In this document: positions 29,501 through 38,457 of the stretch, piece by piece | Numbering within the stretch: the stretch's first letter is position 1 | Layout: every line of letters starts with the position of its first letter | Source: Erwinia sp. E_sp_B01_1 | GTDB taxonomy: Bacteria > Pseudomonadota > Gammaproteobacteria > Enterobacterales > Enterobacteriaceae | Reading direction: 5' to 3' | Assembly: GCF_036865545.1 (NCBI RefSeq) | Contig: NZ_CP142208.1 | Location: forward strand, 2,790,001 to 2,854,000 | DNA length: 64,000 nt | Program-made: the position numbers and the translations under genes | Notes under the pieces: generated by a model | Seen by the model: the letters and a program-made list of their open reading frames with translations, nothing else | Database searches by the model: none | What the model was told of the DNA's origin: nothing

Positions 29501-30546
29501 AGGCGATGCGCAGCAAAGGCATGACCGTTTACCAGGCGGCCTATGCCAGCCAGGAAGACAGTAGTGAGTGGCAGACCGGCACCTTTATCAAGCCAACGCT
29601 GATTGAACTGGGTAGCGTCAGCGACCTGGATAAAGAGATCTTTGGCCCGGTGCTGCACGTTGTCCGCTATTCCCGTAGCACCCTGCCGCAGGTTATTGAG
29701 CAGATTAATGCTTCCGGGTACGGGCTGACGCTGGGTGTGCATACCCGCATTGATGAGACGATCAATCAGGTCACTAACTCGGCGCGGGTCGGCAACCTCT
29801 ACGTTAACCGCAATATGGTGGGTGCTGTCGTCGGCGTTCAGCCATTTGGCGGCGAAGGCTTGTCCGGTACAGGACCAAAAGCGGGTGGCCCTCTCTACCT
29901 CTACCGTTTACTTTCGCATCGTCCGGATAACGCTTTGCGCATTACCCTGGATCGTCAGGATGGCGAACGTCCTGTGGATGCTGCGCTGCGTCCAACCTTA
30001 CTGGCCTCCCACCAGGCTCTGACCGAATGGGCAAAAGACAAACCGGAACTGGCTGCCTGCTGCGCACGCTTTGCGGAGCTGGGACAAGGTGGCACCGTGC
30101 GTCTGCTGCCAGGCCCGACGGGCGAACGTAATACCTTTGCATTGCTGCCCAGAGAGCGTGTGCTCTGCCTGGCGGACAACGAAGAGGATGCGCTGGTGCA
30201 GCTGGCGGCGGCTACGGCGGTTGGCAGCCGGGTGATCTGGGCTGAAGATGATCTCCATCGCGCCCTGCTGAAATCTCTGCCTGCTGAGGTGCAGAAGCGT
30301 ATCGATTTGTCGGCTCAGCCACTGGCCGCAGGGGAAGAGTTTGATGCGGTGATCTACCACGGCGATGCCGACCAGCTCCGCACCCTGTGCGAGTCTGTGG
30401 CGTCACGCGAAGGCCCTATTGTTTCGGTGCAGGGTTTTGCCCGTGGCGAAACGAATCTGCTGCTGGAGCGTTTGCTGATTGAGCGCTCCCTCAGTGTTAA
30501 CACCGCCGCTGCCGGGGGTAACGCCAGCCTGATGAGCATTGGCTGA
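26597..30546 (+). CDS. putA: Trifunctional PutA (repressor, proline dehydrogenase, P5C dehydrogenase) with an apparent -1 frameshift
   Basis: Oxidises proline to glutamate and represses put genes. The ribbon-helix-helix DNA-binding domain ([17 protein letters not shown]) starts at ATG 26597. Next come the FAD proline-dehydrogenase barrel (about 250-560) and the P5C dehydrogenase (about 650-1130, Cys about 913 in AGQRCSALR). The frame breaks at 26998-27004: frame 0 continues only to the stop at 27077-27079 (160 residues), while the remaining about 1180 residues are in the -1 frame. Reading through with one -1 slip gives [13 protein letters not shown], exactly the family sequence, and 1316 residues in total (E. 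coli 1320). It is either a sequencing error in the A4G4 run, a real mutation, or frameshifting. ATG 27022 could re-initiate but lacks a Shine-Dalgarno. Confidence 0.93.
26998..27004 (+). other. putA: A AAG GGG heptamer at the putA frameshift point
   Basis: In the start-codon frame the bases read CAA AAG GGG CAA, so A AAG GGG has the X XXY YYZ form of a -1 slippery site. A short CCGG-ACGCG-CCGG hairpin begins three bases downstream. After slippage the next codons restore the conserved PutA sequence. Confidence 0.7.
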
Positions 30547-30565
30547 TTCGAATCTCACAACGTTA

Positions 30566-30597
30566 AACGGGGCGAATATTCGCCCCGTTTTTTTTTG
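30566..30597 (+). terminator. Intrinsic terminator of putA
   Basis: A perfect 11-bp stem (AACGGGGCGAA with its complement) followed by eight or more T, 20 bases after the putA stop. Confidence 0.95.
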
Positions 30598-30606
30598 GCT
30601 TACCGA

Positions 30607-31680
30607 CTACAGATTCAGCTTCATCCGCAGCAGTTTTGGGTAGATAAACAGATTTTTGCCAATTCCCCGGTTCAGCAGCGTCCAGATCCCCACCGAGCAA
30701 CCGGCGCACAGCACCACCATCGCAATCGGGAAGCCCACGGCCCACGCCATAGAGAATGCTTTGCTGGCGAACAGATGATGATTGACGGCATACAGGATCG
30801 CTGACATGCCAAAGAACTCAATGAAGATACGGTGCAGGACATAGATTTGCAGCGTATTTTTTCCGATCCAGTTTAACCAGCTCATGCTGAAGAAATGGTT
30901 GAGCAGGCGACAGGCGGCGATACAGAACAGGATAGCCATCACGCACAGGAAGATGCTTTTCGGCAGGCCGATCAGCGCATGGACTGCCGCCAGTGCGGTG
31001 ATGGTGGTCCAGGGCAGGAGGTTACTCTGGTGCCACTCACTCCAGCGCATCATGGTGCGGCTGTAAAATGCCCCAAACAGGAAGAAGATAAAGTACTGCG
31101 ACAGGCTTTCCGGCCCCCAGCCGGGGATAGCTTTAACGATAGCCGCATAGTTCAGCGCCGCCGCCACCAGCATCATCAGCACTTTCTGCCGCCGGAACAG
31201 CTTGGCAAACAGGAAGAACAGACCCAGCGCGTACAAATACCAGGAGGAGCTCATCGCCAGAAGCATCAGCTTAAGGAACTCCCACGGGGTGGAGGCCCAG
31301 GCCGCGTTGACGTTATCCGAGAGATGATCGCCCATGATTTCGCCAGAGACGCCGTTGATCATCAGCCACTGTATCAGTCCCCACAGGAAGTAGAGGTAGA
31401 ACAGATTGGTGACGCGGCTGGTGAAAACCTGTTTCCAGGGGCGATTGATAATAGCATTGGCCGCCAGCAGGCCGGAGACAAAGAAAAAGGCGGGCATTCG
31501 GAGCGGGGAGAGATAATTATTAAAAGCAACCCATAATTTTGCCGGTAAAAATCCGGCGGTCAGATGCGTCACCATTTCAGCATAACCTGGCAGTACAACG
31601 TGATATAAAACCACTAACAATATACAACCGCCTTTGAGGCTGTTAACCCAGGCGATATCTTTCTTGTGAGTATTATTCAT
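30607..31680 (-). CDS. Acyltransferase family 3 membrane protein (YcfT/OpgC-like)
   Basis: A 357-residue inner-membrane protein with about ten membrane segments. The family signatures are WVNSLKGGCILLVVLYH (the catalytic-type His in helix 1) and RMPAFFFVSG. Members transfer acyl groups to glucans, O-antigen or other envelope glycans; it most resembles E. coli YcfT. I chose ATG 31678-31680, which follows GGAG by 8 bases; the frame extends to 31728 without support. It is monocistronic and convergent with putA. The acceptor is unknown. Confidence 0.82.
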   Translation of the reverse strand: MNNTHKKDIAWVNSLKGGCILLVVLYHVVLPGYAEMVTHLTAGFLPAKLWVAFNNYLSPLRMPAFFFVSGLLAANAIINRPWKQVFTSRVTNLFYLYFLWGLIQWLMINGVSGEIMGDHLSDNVNAAWASTPWEFLKLMLLAMSSSWYLYALGLFFLFAKLFRRQKVLMMLVAAALNYAAIVKAIPGWGPESLSQYFIFFLFGAFYSRTMMRWSEWHQSNLLPWTTITALAAVHALIGLPKSIFLCVMAILFCIAACRLLNHFFSMSWLNWIGKNTLQIYVLHRIFIEFFGMSAILYAVNHHLFASKAFSMAWAVGFPIAMVVLCAGCSVGIWTLLNRGIGKNLFIYPKLLRMKLNL

Positions 31681-32370
31681 TATATTACTCCAGCTGTTAT
31701 CGTCATATTTATACAAGCGTGGCAGCAACTTTTCCTGGTGCTGGGTGTTATTTTATTATTCTCTGGTACAGATGTTTCAGTGGTTCATAAACACTCAGGG
31801 CCGATATTATCGGCCCCGCGTGGAGACTGTCAGTGGCTGCTGTTTCGGTCTGGCTCAGTTCGCTTTTTCACTATCCGTTATGGATTGAGGAAAAGCGATC
31901 CGCCAGAAACCCTGACAGGCAGTGGCCCGGCCAGCAACGGCATGACAGTAAAGCTACTGACGACTACCACCGGAAGCGCCAGCGTCTAAATCTTTAAAAA
32001 ATATCATTTAAAATAAATTAACGTAAGGAAGAGTCAATTATTGTAATAATCACGCAATATATCCCCCCGAAACTCAAATTACGCTTCAATGTATTTATCT
32101 CCTGTACTTCCAGTTTCACACAAGAGAGAAACTTATAAAACTTAATTACTAAAAAACTTAACGGATTATTTACTTAAGTCCAATAAAAGACCATGAGGTT
32201 ACTCCTAATTGGCCCTTTAAGTCCGGGTACTCTCAGAGGAATTTATCGCGCAGGGGGGATTATCAGGCAGTATTTCCGCAGCGCGCCCTGGATAATTAAG
32301 ATTATCCTTAGCGTTATTTAATGGAATATGGTGCTGAGGAAAACTCGCCGGTATTACCGGCGAGCAGGCG
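31681..32370. other. Intergenic region at the put/tcy junction
   Basis: About 690 bases without a supported gene. A plus-strand frame (31666-31989) overlaps the acyltransferase start and resembles no known protein. 31990-32215 is strongly AT-rich. This is the point where the put block meets the flagellar block, a join not found in E. coli. Confidence 0.5.
32344..32364 (-). terminator. Terminator of the tcy operon
   Basis: CTCGCCGGTA and its complement form a perfect 10-bp stem directly after the tcyN stop; on the minus strand it is followed by TTTTCC. Confidence 0.85.
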
Positions 32371-33123
32371 CTACTGGGTAAGGAATTTTTCCAGAAACTG
32401 GCGGGTGCGGGGGTGTTGAGGATTGGTAAAGAGCGCTTTAGCATCGCCCTGTTCTACGATACGTCCCTGATCCATAAATATCGCCCTGTCGGCCACATCG
32501 CGGGCAAAGCTCATCTCATGGGTGACAATCACCAGCGTGCGTCTCTCTTCTGCCAGCGCGCGAATGGTGTTCAGCACCTCTCCCACCAGCTCAGGATCCA
32601 GCGCTGAAGTCGGTTCATCAAAGAGGATCACTTCAGGGCGCATCGCCAGCGCACGGGCAATGGCTACCCGCTGCTGCTGCCCACCGGACAGTTTGCGTGG
32701 GTAACTCTTCTCCTTGCCCTGCAGGCCCACCTTCTCCAGCAGCTCGCGGGCACGGGCAGTTGCTTCTGCCACAGGCTCGCGTTTCACGATGGTCGGTCCT
32801 TCAATGATGTTTTCCATCACTGACCGGTGGGGAAAGAGGTTGAAGCTCTGAAAGACAAATCCCACCTGCTGACGCAGTTGCCGCACCTGCTCTTTCTGCC
32901 TGTTCATGCCCAGTGAAGCATCTATTTTGATGTGACCGACCTGAATAGTGCCGCTGTCCGGCACTTCAAGCAGATTGATGCTGCGCAGTAATGTGGTTTT
33001 CCCGGAGCCGCTGGGGCCGATAATCGCCACAACCTCACCCGGTTTCACCTCCAGATCGATGCCGTGCAGCACCGTCTGCCCGTTGAATTTTTTTACCAGC
33101 TTACTGACTTCGATAGCGCTCAT
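32371..33123 (-). CDS. tcyN: Cystine ABC transporter ATP-binding protein
   Basis: The 250-residue ATPase subunit of the cystine/diaminopimelate importer. Walker A (GPSGSGKTT), the signature LSGGQQQR, Walker B (VILFDEPTSALD) and the switch His (THEMSFA) are all present. It matches E. coli TcyN (YecC) in length. ATG 33121-33123 follows GGAGGG; the longer frame to 33204 overlaps upstream sequence and is not needed. It is last in the dcyD-tcyJ-tcyL-tcyN group. Confidence 0.95.
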   Translation of the reverse strand: MSAIEVSKLVKKFNGQTVLHGIDLEVKPGEVVAIIGPSGSGKTTLLRSINLLEVPDSGTIQVGHIKIDASLGMNRQKEQVRQLRQQVGFVFQSFNLFPHRSVMENIIEGPTIVKREPVAEATARARELLEKVGLQGKEKSYPRKLSGGQQQRVAIARALAMRPEVILFDEPTSALDPELVGEVLNTIRALAEERRTLVIVTHEMSFARDVADRAIFMDQGRIVEQGDAKALFTNPQHPRTRQFLEKFLTQ

Positions 33124-33178
33124 TTGCCCTCCCCGTAATGTTTCATCCGCTGACAGATGGCTGAAGCCGCACGCATGT

Positions 33179-33841
33179 TCACTCCCGATCCTGGCGGTTA
33201 ACATGGGCTTCCAGCTTGCTTTGCAGAATGGACAACAGCGTTGCCATCACCCAGTAGATCAGCGAGGCTGCCAGATACATGGTAAACACTTCCAGCGTCC
33301 GTGAGGTGATCAGCTGCGCCTGACGGAACAACTCCGGCACCTGAATGGTGGCGGCCAGCGAGGTATCTTTTACAAGGCTGATAAAGCTGTTACCCAGAGG
33401 AGGCAGTGCCGTGCGGGCCGCCTGCGGTAAAACCACCCTGCGCATGGTCTGCCAGCGCGTCATGCCGATACTGGCGGCGGCTTCCCACTGTCCGCGCTCA
33501 ATCGCCGCAATCGCACCGCGCAGCGATTCCGAAGCATAAGCGGCGGTGTTAAGTGACAAACCGATCATTGCTGAAGGAATGGGGTCAAGCTCTATACCGA
33601 ACTGTGGCAGGCCATAATAAATCATGAAGAGCTGGGCGATCAGCGGCGTGCCGCGAAAGACCGACACATAGAAGCGGGAGAGCCAGGCAACCGGCCAGAA
33701 GTGGGAAAGCCGCATCATCGCCAGGATAAAGCCCAGCAGCAGGCCAAAGAACATGCCCCCGATACTGAGCTGTAAGGTGAAGACCGCGCCTTTCAATAAA
33801 AAAGGTGCTGAATCCAGCACCAGTTGAATACTTTCCTGCAT
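33179..33841 (-). CDS. tcyL: Cystine ABC transporter permease
   Basis: A 220-residue membrane permease of the polar amino acid (HisM-type) family, with the EAA loop in GQWEAAASIGMT. It matches E. coli TcyL (YecS). Its ATG overlaps the tcyJ stop by one base (TAATG), indicating translational coupling. It forms the channel for cystine brought by TcyJ. Confidence 0.95.
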   Translation of the reverse strand: MQESIQLVLDSAPFLLKGAVFTLQLSIGGMFFGLLLGFILAMMRLSHFWPVAWLSRFYVSVFRGTPLIAQLFMIYYGLPQFGIELDPIPSAMIGLSLNTAAYASESLRGAIAAIERGQWEAAASIGMTRWQTMRRVVLPQAARTALPPLGNSFISLVKDTSLAATIQVPELFRQAQLITSRTLEVFTMYLAASLIYWVMATLLSILQSKLEAHVNRQDRE

Positions 33842-34647
33842 TATTTAGTTACGTCCGCGCCGAACCATTTTTCAGAAAGCTTAGCCATAGTGCCGTCCTT
33901 CTGCATCTCCGCAATGGCTTTATCGATCGCATCCAGCAACTGTGTATTGCCTTTACGCAGCGCCACGCCAGACTCCTGACGGGAGAAGGCAGGACCAGCG
34001 GCCGCCAGCGTGTTGCCGGTTTTCTTCACCAAATCCAGCGCTGCCAGGCGATCCACCAGGATGGCATTGATACGACCCACGCGCAGATCCTGATATTTAG
34101 TCGGGTCATCATCATAGGTACGGATATCCACACCCTTGACGTTTTCACGCAGCCACTGCTCGTAGTTGGAGCCAAGGCCAACGCCGACTTTTTTACCGCT
34201 GAGGTCCTCAGGTTTGGTAATGCTGGCCGCGTTCTCTTTTTTGGTCAGCGCCTGAATACCGGAAATGGTGTAAGGCGTGGAAAAATCATATTTTTTCTTA
34301 CGCTCGTCGGAGATGGTCACCTGATTGATCACCACATCGATGCGTTTAGAGTCCAGCGAGGCCAGCATCCCGTCCCATTTGGTCGGTTTGAGGCTGGCCT
34401 TTACGCCCAGGTGCTGTGCCAGCGCTTCGGCAAAGTCGACTTCAAAACCGGCCAGCTTGCCGTTTTCATCCTGAAAACTGAACGGAGGATAGGTTCCTTC
34501 CAGCCCCACCAGCAGTGAGCCACGCTCTTTGACTTTGCTGAGAAGATTCTCTTCAGCGGCCAGGGCATTCATGGAGAAACCGGCAACCAACGCCAGTGAG
34601 ATCGCCCCCGCAACCAGACGACGACGGACCAGAGAGAAATTCATCAT
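33841..34647 (-). CDS. tcyJ: Cystine-binding periplasmic protein
   Basis: A 268-residue periplasmic solute-binding protein (formerly FliY) with a Sec signal ending near ALAAEE. The ligand-binding segments GLEGTYPPFSF and VINQVTIS are present. It matches E. coli TcyJ. ATG 34647 follows AAGGG by 7 bases; ATG 34644 is an alternative. Its stop overlaps the tcyL start. Confidence 0.95.
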   Translation of the reverse strand: MMNFSLVRRRLVAGAISLALVAGFSMNALAAEENLLSKVKERGSLLVGLEGTYPPFSFQDENGKLAGFEVDFAEALAQHLGVKASLKPTKWDGMLASLDSKRIDVVINQVTISDERKKKYDFSTPYTISGIQALTKKENAASITKPEDLSGKKVGVGLGSNYEQWLRENVKGVDIRTYDDDPTKYQDLRVGRINAILVDRLAALDLVKKTGNTLAAAGPAFSRQESGVALRKGNTQLLDAIDKAIAEMQKDGTMAKLSEKWFGADVTK

Positions 34648-34730
34648 AAACACGCCCTTATAAGTTATTAGTTCCGTGCTGAAATATATTCGAGTGGCGC
34701 TGTTTATACCAGCCACCCTCAGCCTGTGCG

Positions 34731-35717
34731 TTATACCGATGGGTGATAAGCAAATAACGCCGGCGATCCGCCCGTATGAACAAAGGCGATTGGACCTTCA
34801 CGGCGAAAACGTTTTTGCGCGATCCCGTCAATCAGTCCGGCCATCGCTTTGCCAGTATAGACCGGGTCGAGGAAGATCCCCTCAAGACGGGCCAGCAGCT
34901 TGATCGCCTCCATCCCTTCTTCATTCGGCTCACCGTATTGCGGGGCGAAGTACTCATCCCAGAGCGTAATCGGGGCCGTGGCCGTCAACTCAAGCGAGGC
35001 GGCAAGCTGTTGCTGAATGGCCACCACTTTAGGACGCTGATCCGCCGCCCTGCGGGAAACGGTAACGCCTACCAGCTCGGTATCCGGCATCAGCACCTCC
35101 AGCCCAACCGCCAGCCCTGCATGGGTTCCGGCACTGCCAGAGGCGACCACCACGGCGGCAAAATCCACCACGCCTTCGATCTGGTGCGCCATCTCCTGTG
35201 CACATTCCACGTAGCCCAGCGCGCCAAGCGCGTTAGATCCGCCAACCGGTACAACATAAGGACGGAAACCCTGGGCTTCGAGACGGGTAGCCTGCTCTTC
35301 GAGCTGTGCCAGCGGATCGTGCAGGGCTTCAACCATGATCGCTTCGGTATCCATCAGCTCAAGCAGCAGACGGTTACCGTTATGCAGGTAGTTAGGAGAG
35401 GTGGTACCCAGGGGGTTTTCCAGCAGAGCGACGCATTTCAGGCCGAGCTTAGCCGCCACGGCTGCGGTCTGCCGCACATGGTTGGACTGGATAGCCCCGG
35501 CGGTCAGCAGCACGTCGGCGCCCTGACGCAGTGCATCAGCGGCAAGGAACTCCAGTTTTCTCAGCTTATTGCCGCCGAGCGCAACCGGGGTGAAGTCATC
35601 ACGTTTAATAAAGATGTCACGGCCCAGATAATCTGAGAGGCGTGGCAGATGCTCAAGCGGCGTGGGCGCACCCAGCAGCTCAAGTTTAGGAAAGGAAGGT
35701 AAAAGATGTAAGGACAA
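34731..35717 (-). CDS. dcyD: D-cysteine desulfhydrase
   Basis: A 328-residue PLP enzyme that converts D-cysteine to pyruvate, sulfide and ammonia; it has the same length as the E. coli enzyme. The PLP lysine is Lys51 in GGNKLRKLE, and the phosphate-binding GSAGTHAG loop lies further on. Here dcyD lies between fliZ and tcyJ, whereas in E. coli I recall tcyJ coming first; the gene pair appears swapped. Confidence 0.95.
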   Translation of the reverse strand: MSLHLLPSFPKLELLGAPTPLEHLPRLSDYLGRDIFIKRDDFTPVALGGNKLRKLEFLAADALRQGADVLLTAGAIQSNHVRQTAAVAAKLGLKCVALLENPLGTTSPNYLHNGNRLLLELMDTEAIMVEALHDPLAQLEEQATRLEAQGFRPYVVPVGGSNALGALGYVECAQEMAHQIEGVVDFAAVVVASGSAGTHAGLAVGLEVLMPDTELVGVTVSRRAADQRPKVVAIQQQLAASLELTATAPITLWDEYFAPQYGEPNEEGMEAIKLLARLEGIFLDPVYTGKAMAGLIDGIAQKRFRREGPIAFVHTGGSPALFAYHPSV

Positions 35718-35807
35718 TGTAGCCTCCGGAGAAAGCGCTAACAGTTATCCTTACAGTCTTACAGAAGATAGCAAAAAGGTAACGTAAAAGAGCGTATTGA
35801 TGTCACC

Positions 35808-36311
35808 CTAAGTGCGCTGCCAGCCTAAAAACTGGTCATATTTGCGCAAAGCAATGCGGTAGTTGTTGTTTCCTGCATCCGGCAGGTCATTTTCCAGACA
35901 CTGGTGCCAGCTGTTGCCACGGAGATTTTCAGCAGGAAAATTACGCGCCGAAAGCATATCGTCAAGGCGGCGAAGGCGAACGACGTATTCACGAATGGTG
36001 CTGTGGCTCATCTCGGTCTGTTCGAACAGATACTGTTTGAACGCCATGATGTCGAAATAATTCGGATGAGTGTTGCAGAAAATATCGCTGCAAAAGCGGC
36101 ACAAAGCGGTCAGTTCATTCTGAAGTTTTACCCAGACCTGATCGTCGATTAACTGATCCATCCGGGCTATGGCCTCTTTATTTATTATCTGACCACGAAA
36201 CACCAGTGCCATACGATCCAGCACTTTCCCACAATGTGAACAGTTACTCTGGCTGTGTTTGTAATCTTTCAAATAGCGGCTTAAAGGCCTCATTTTTGTT
36301 TTGGATCCCAT
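35808..36311 (-). CDS. fliZ: Flagellar regulator FliZ
   Basis: A 167-residue DNA-binding regulator that in related bacteria represses sigma-S-dependent promoters and promotes flagellar gene expression. It contains the CxxC pair near the N-terminus (HCGKVLDR region), a second CRFC pair, and the recombinase-like core TVREYVVRLRRL-type segment. It is about 16 residues shorter than E. coli FliZ (183) at the C-terminus. It follows fliA by 43 bases as in E. coli. Confidence 0.93.
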   Translation of the reverse strand: MGSKTKMRPLSRYLKDYKHSQSNCSHCGKVLDRMALVFRGQIINKEAIARMDQLIDDQVWVKLQNELTALCRFCSDIFCNTHPNYFDIMAFKQYLFEQTEMSHSTIREYVVRLRRLDDMLSARNFPAENLRGNSWHQCLENDLPDAGNNNYRIALRKYDQFLGWQRT

Positions 36312-36354
36312 CTGAGAGTCCCCGGTTGATGTTGAGAGTGCATAACTGACTCCG

Positions 36355-37077
36355 TCAGCGCGCTCCCGTTAACCGGGCGCGCAGGCGTTTGATCGCCTGA
36401 CTGTGCAGTTGGCTTACGCGGGATTCACCCACTTCCAGCACTGCGCCAATCTCTTTCAGATTCAGTTCTTCCTGGTAGTAAAGCGTCAGCACCATCTTTT
36501 CGCGATCGGGCAAGGCTTCGATCGCTTCGATGACACGTTCGCGCAGATTCCCTTCCATCAACTGGTGAAGCGGGTTGGCTTCTTCATGCCCTTCCGTCAC
36601 CAGCTCCGCGCTGTCGCCGTGCTCTTCACGAAACTCATCGTAAGAGAACAGTTGACTGTTGTTGGTATCCAGCAGGATCTGCCGGTACTCTTCTAATGAC
36701 ACATCCAGCGTGGCAGCCACTTCCTGTTCGGTGGCCGAACGACCTAATGACTGTTCTACTTTGTGCATCGCACCAGCCACCTCGCGTGCGTTACGTCGCA
36801 CGCTGCGAGGCGCCCAGTCCCGGCTGCGCAATTCATCCAGCATTGCTCCACGAATGCGCTGTACGGCATAAGTGGTAAAAGCTGTTCCCTGGAGTGCGTC
36901 ATAGCGCTCCACGGCATTCAACAGCCCAATGCCTCCTGCCTGCAGCAAATCATCCAGTTCCACGCTGGCTGGCAGGCGAACCTGTAGCTTCAACGCTTCG
37001 TGGCGTACCAGCGGTACGTATCGCTGCCACAGCGAGTTTTTGTCCATCACCCCATTGGCGGTATAGAGATCGTTCAC
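36355..37077 (-). CDS. fliA: Flagellar sigma factor FliA (sigma-28)
   Basis: A 240-residue sigma-70-family factor with regions 2 (LDDLLQAGGIGLLNAVERYD), 3 and 4 (helix-turn-helix NLKEIGAVLEVGESRVSQLHSQA region) in order. It directs transcription of late flagellar genes, including the six flagellin genes and fliD in this window, whose promoters match its consensus. It is itself preceded by a sigma-28-like site at 37103-37129. fliZ follows in the same operon. Confidence 0.97.
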   Translation of the reverse strand: MNDLYTANGVMDKNSLWQRYVPLVRHEALKLQVRLPASVELDDLLQAGGIGLLNAVERYDALQGTAFTTYAVQRIRGAMLDELRSRDWAPRSVRRNAREVAGAMHKVEQSLGRSATEQEVAATLDVSLEEYRQILLDTNNSQLFSYDEFREEHGDSAELVTEGHEEANPLHQLMEGNLRERVIEAIEALPDREKMVLTLYYQEELNLKEIGAVLEVGESRVSQLHSQAIKRLRARLTGAR

Positions 37078-37102
37078 TCTGGCTACCCTGCTGTTAGTTA
37101 AG

Positions 37103-37129
37103 TTATCGGCATGATTATCCGTTTCTGTA
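37103..37129 (-). promoter_or_regulatory. Sigma-28-type promoter of fliAZ
   Basis: On the minus strand TACAGAAA, an 11-base spacer, then a perfect GCCGATAA. The -35 half is only a partial match to TAAAGTTT. It lies about 25 bases before the fliA start. Confidence 0.7.
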
Positions 37130-37185
37130 GGGGAGATTGATTGGGGGAATAGCGGTAATAAAGACGGGTTATTTCATTTTTGAGC

Positions 37186-37210
37186 AAAAAAGCGGCACCT
37201 GGGGTGCCGC
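37186..37210 (-). terminator. Terminator after the HNH-like gene
   Basis: GCGGCACC and GGTGCCGC form an 8-bp stem, followed on the minus strand by six T. It separates the HNH-like gene from the fliAZ promoter. Confidence 0.88.
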
Positions 37211-37221
37211 GTTGAGAAGGA

Positions 37222-38190
37222 TTAGCTTAATTGCTTAAGTTTTTCGCGTGTCGCCAGCGGAACCTGCTGCCAGAGGGCGCAGACTTTACCGTCAATCTCC
37301 TGATAATGCTCACTTAAGACCAGGCCGCCCTGCTGCCCGGCACGGAAAGTGACCTTACCGTTATCGGCATTAATCGACAGTAATCTGCTGCTGAAAAGAC
37401 GCTGAAGATCGCTGCGCAGAAATAAACCGTTATCGGCGCTGTTATCCAGTAACAGGCCCTCTTCATTTTCCTGGGTTGCAATATGACAGGCTTCCACCCA
37501 GGGGAACTGGCTGCTCTCCAGCAGACGGGTGCCGGTGACCAGGCAGGCGCCATAACGGGCTTTGACCGCAGCGGCAAACTCCGCCTGGCTGGCCCGCTGC
37601 CACACTCTGGCTTTAACCTGCCTGCCCACCTGAGCACCGGCGATAACTCCGGCGGGCACAGTCAGCAACGGGCTGCTCAGCACCGCGATAAACTGAATAC
37701 GCCGTGACAGGGTAAAACAGGGATGCGCCTGCGGGTCATAAAGTTGCCAGTAGTCGTCTCCGCCTTCCTGACGCATCAGCGAGAGCTTATAGCCCCGGCT
37801 GTTAATCAGGGCCTGTGCCGCTGCCCCCGCAGGATCGAGCATGGCGTAGACGCGACTCTCCCCCATCACTTTCCAGCGATTTTCCAGCTTTGCCTGTGCA
37901 GTCCGGCGGAAATAGTAGAAAGGCTGCTGCGACTTAAGATAAGCCTCCAGCCTGCGCAGATAGTTTTTGCGTTCATTATCGTTGGAGATAAACAGCAGAT
38001 CTTCCAGCGGGCTGTTGGTTTCGTCATTGGCAAAAACCGCCCGGATCACCAGATTGCGATAGCTGGTGGACGGGCTTAACAATGCGCGCGCCGTCAGCTC
38101 TTTCTCTTCCGGAAATTTCAGCGCATAGCGCTGGGCGATCTCCTCAAAACTCAGCAACGCTCCCGGTAACAAGTCAGCATTGAAGCGCAT
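37222..38190 (-). CDS. HNH-nuclease-fold protein of unknown role, final His replaced
   Basis: A 322-residue protein. The C-terminal part (about 214-280) looks like an HNH_2-type domain: CLVTG at 216-220, then EACHI with His236, then the NGLFL Asn254. The usual DLH is DLQ, with Gln263 in place of the last His, so nuclease activity may be lost. Residues 1-210 match nothing I recognise. ATG 38190 follows GGAG by 7 bases; the frame extends to 38223. It lies between fliA and the rhamnose genes, transcribed toward fliA, with no modification methylase beside it. It could be an expression regulator or a restriction-like remnant; function is not assigned. Confidence 0.7.
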   Translation of the reverse strand: MRFNADLLPGALLSFEEIAQRYALKFPEEKELTARALLSPSTSYRNLVIRAVFANDETNSPLEDLLFISNDNERKNYLRRLEAYLKSQQPFYYFRRTAQAKLENRWKVMGESRVYAMLDPAGAAAQALINSRGYKLSLMRQEGGDDYWQLYDPQAHPCFTLSRRIQFIAVLSSPLLTVPAGVIAGAQVGRQVKARVWQRASQAEFAAAVKARYGACLVTGTRLLESSQFPWVEACHIATQENEEGLLLDNSADNGLFLRSDLQRLFSSRLLSINADNGKVTFRAGQQGGLVLSEHYQEIDGKVCALWQQVPLATREKLKQLS

Positions 38191-38457
38191 AGAACACTCC
38201 ATAAAGTCGTGGCTTGCTGTCATGCGTTGTCAGCATGGATAAAGCAAGGCGGTGTAAATGATCTTAGTTATCGGCAATGCGTAAGGATTCTGTAAGGAAG
38301 ATAAGAGGAATGGCGATTAATTAAGGCATAAATGCCCTTCTGTTTGGCGGATCGGCCCGATCGCTGGCGCCGTACACTGTGAGAAAGCTTCGTGCTGGTG
38401 ACGCCCCTGCGGTTGAAATGCCACCACGACCCACTCTGCAAACAGAGAGAACCTCCG

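Noticed and set aside
31666..31989. Plus-strand 107-residue frame with a hydrophobic start
   Set aside because: It overlaps the acyltransferase start on the other strand, and its later part looks random.
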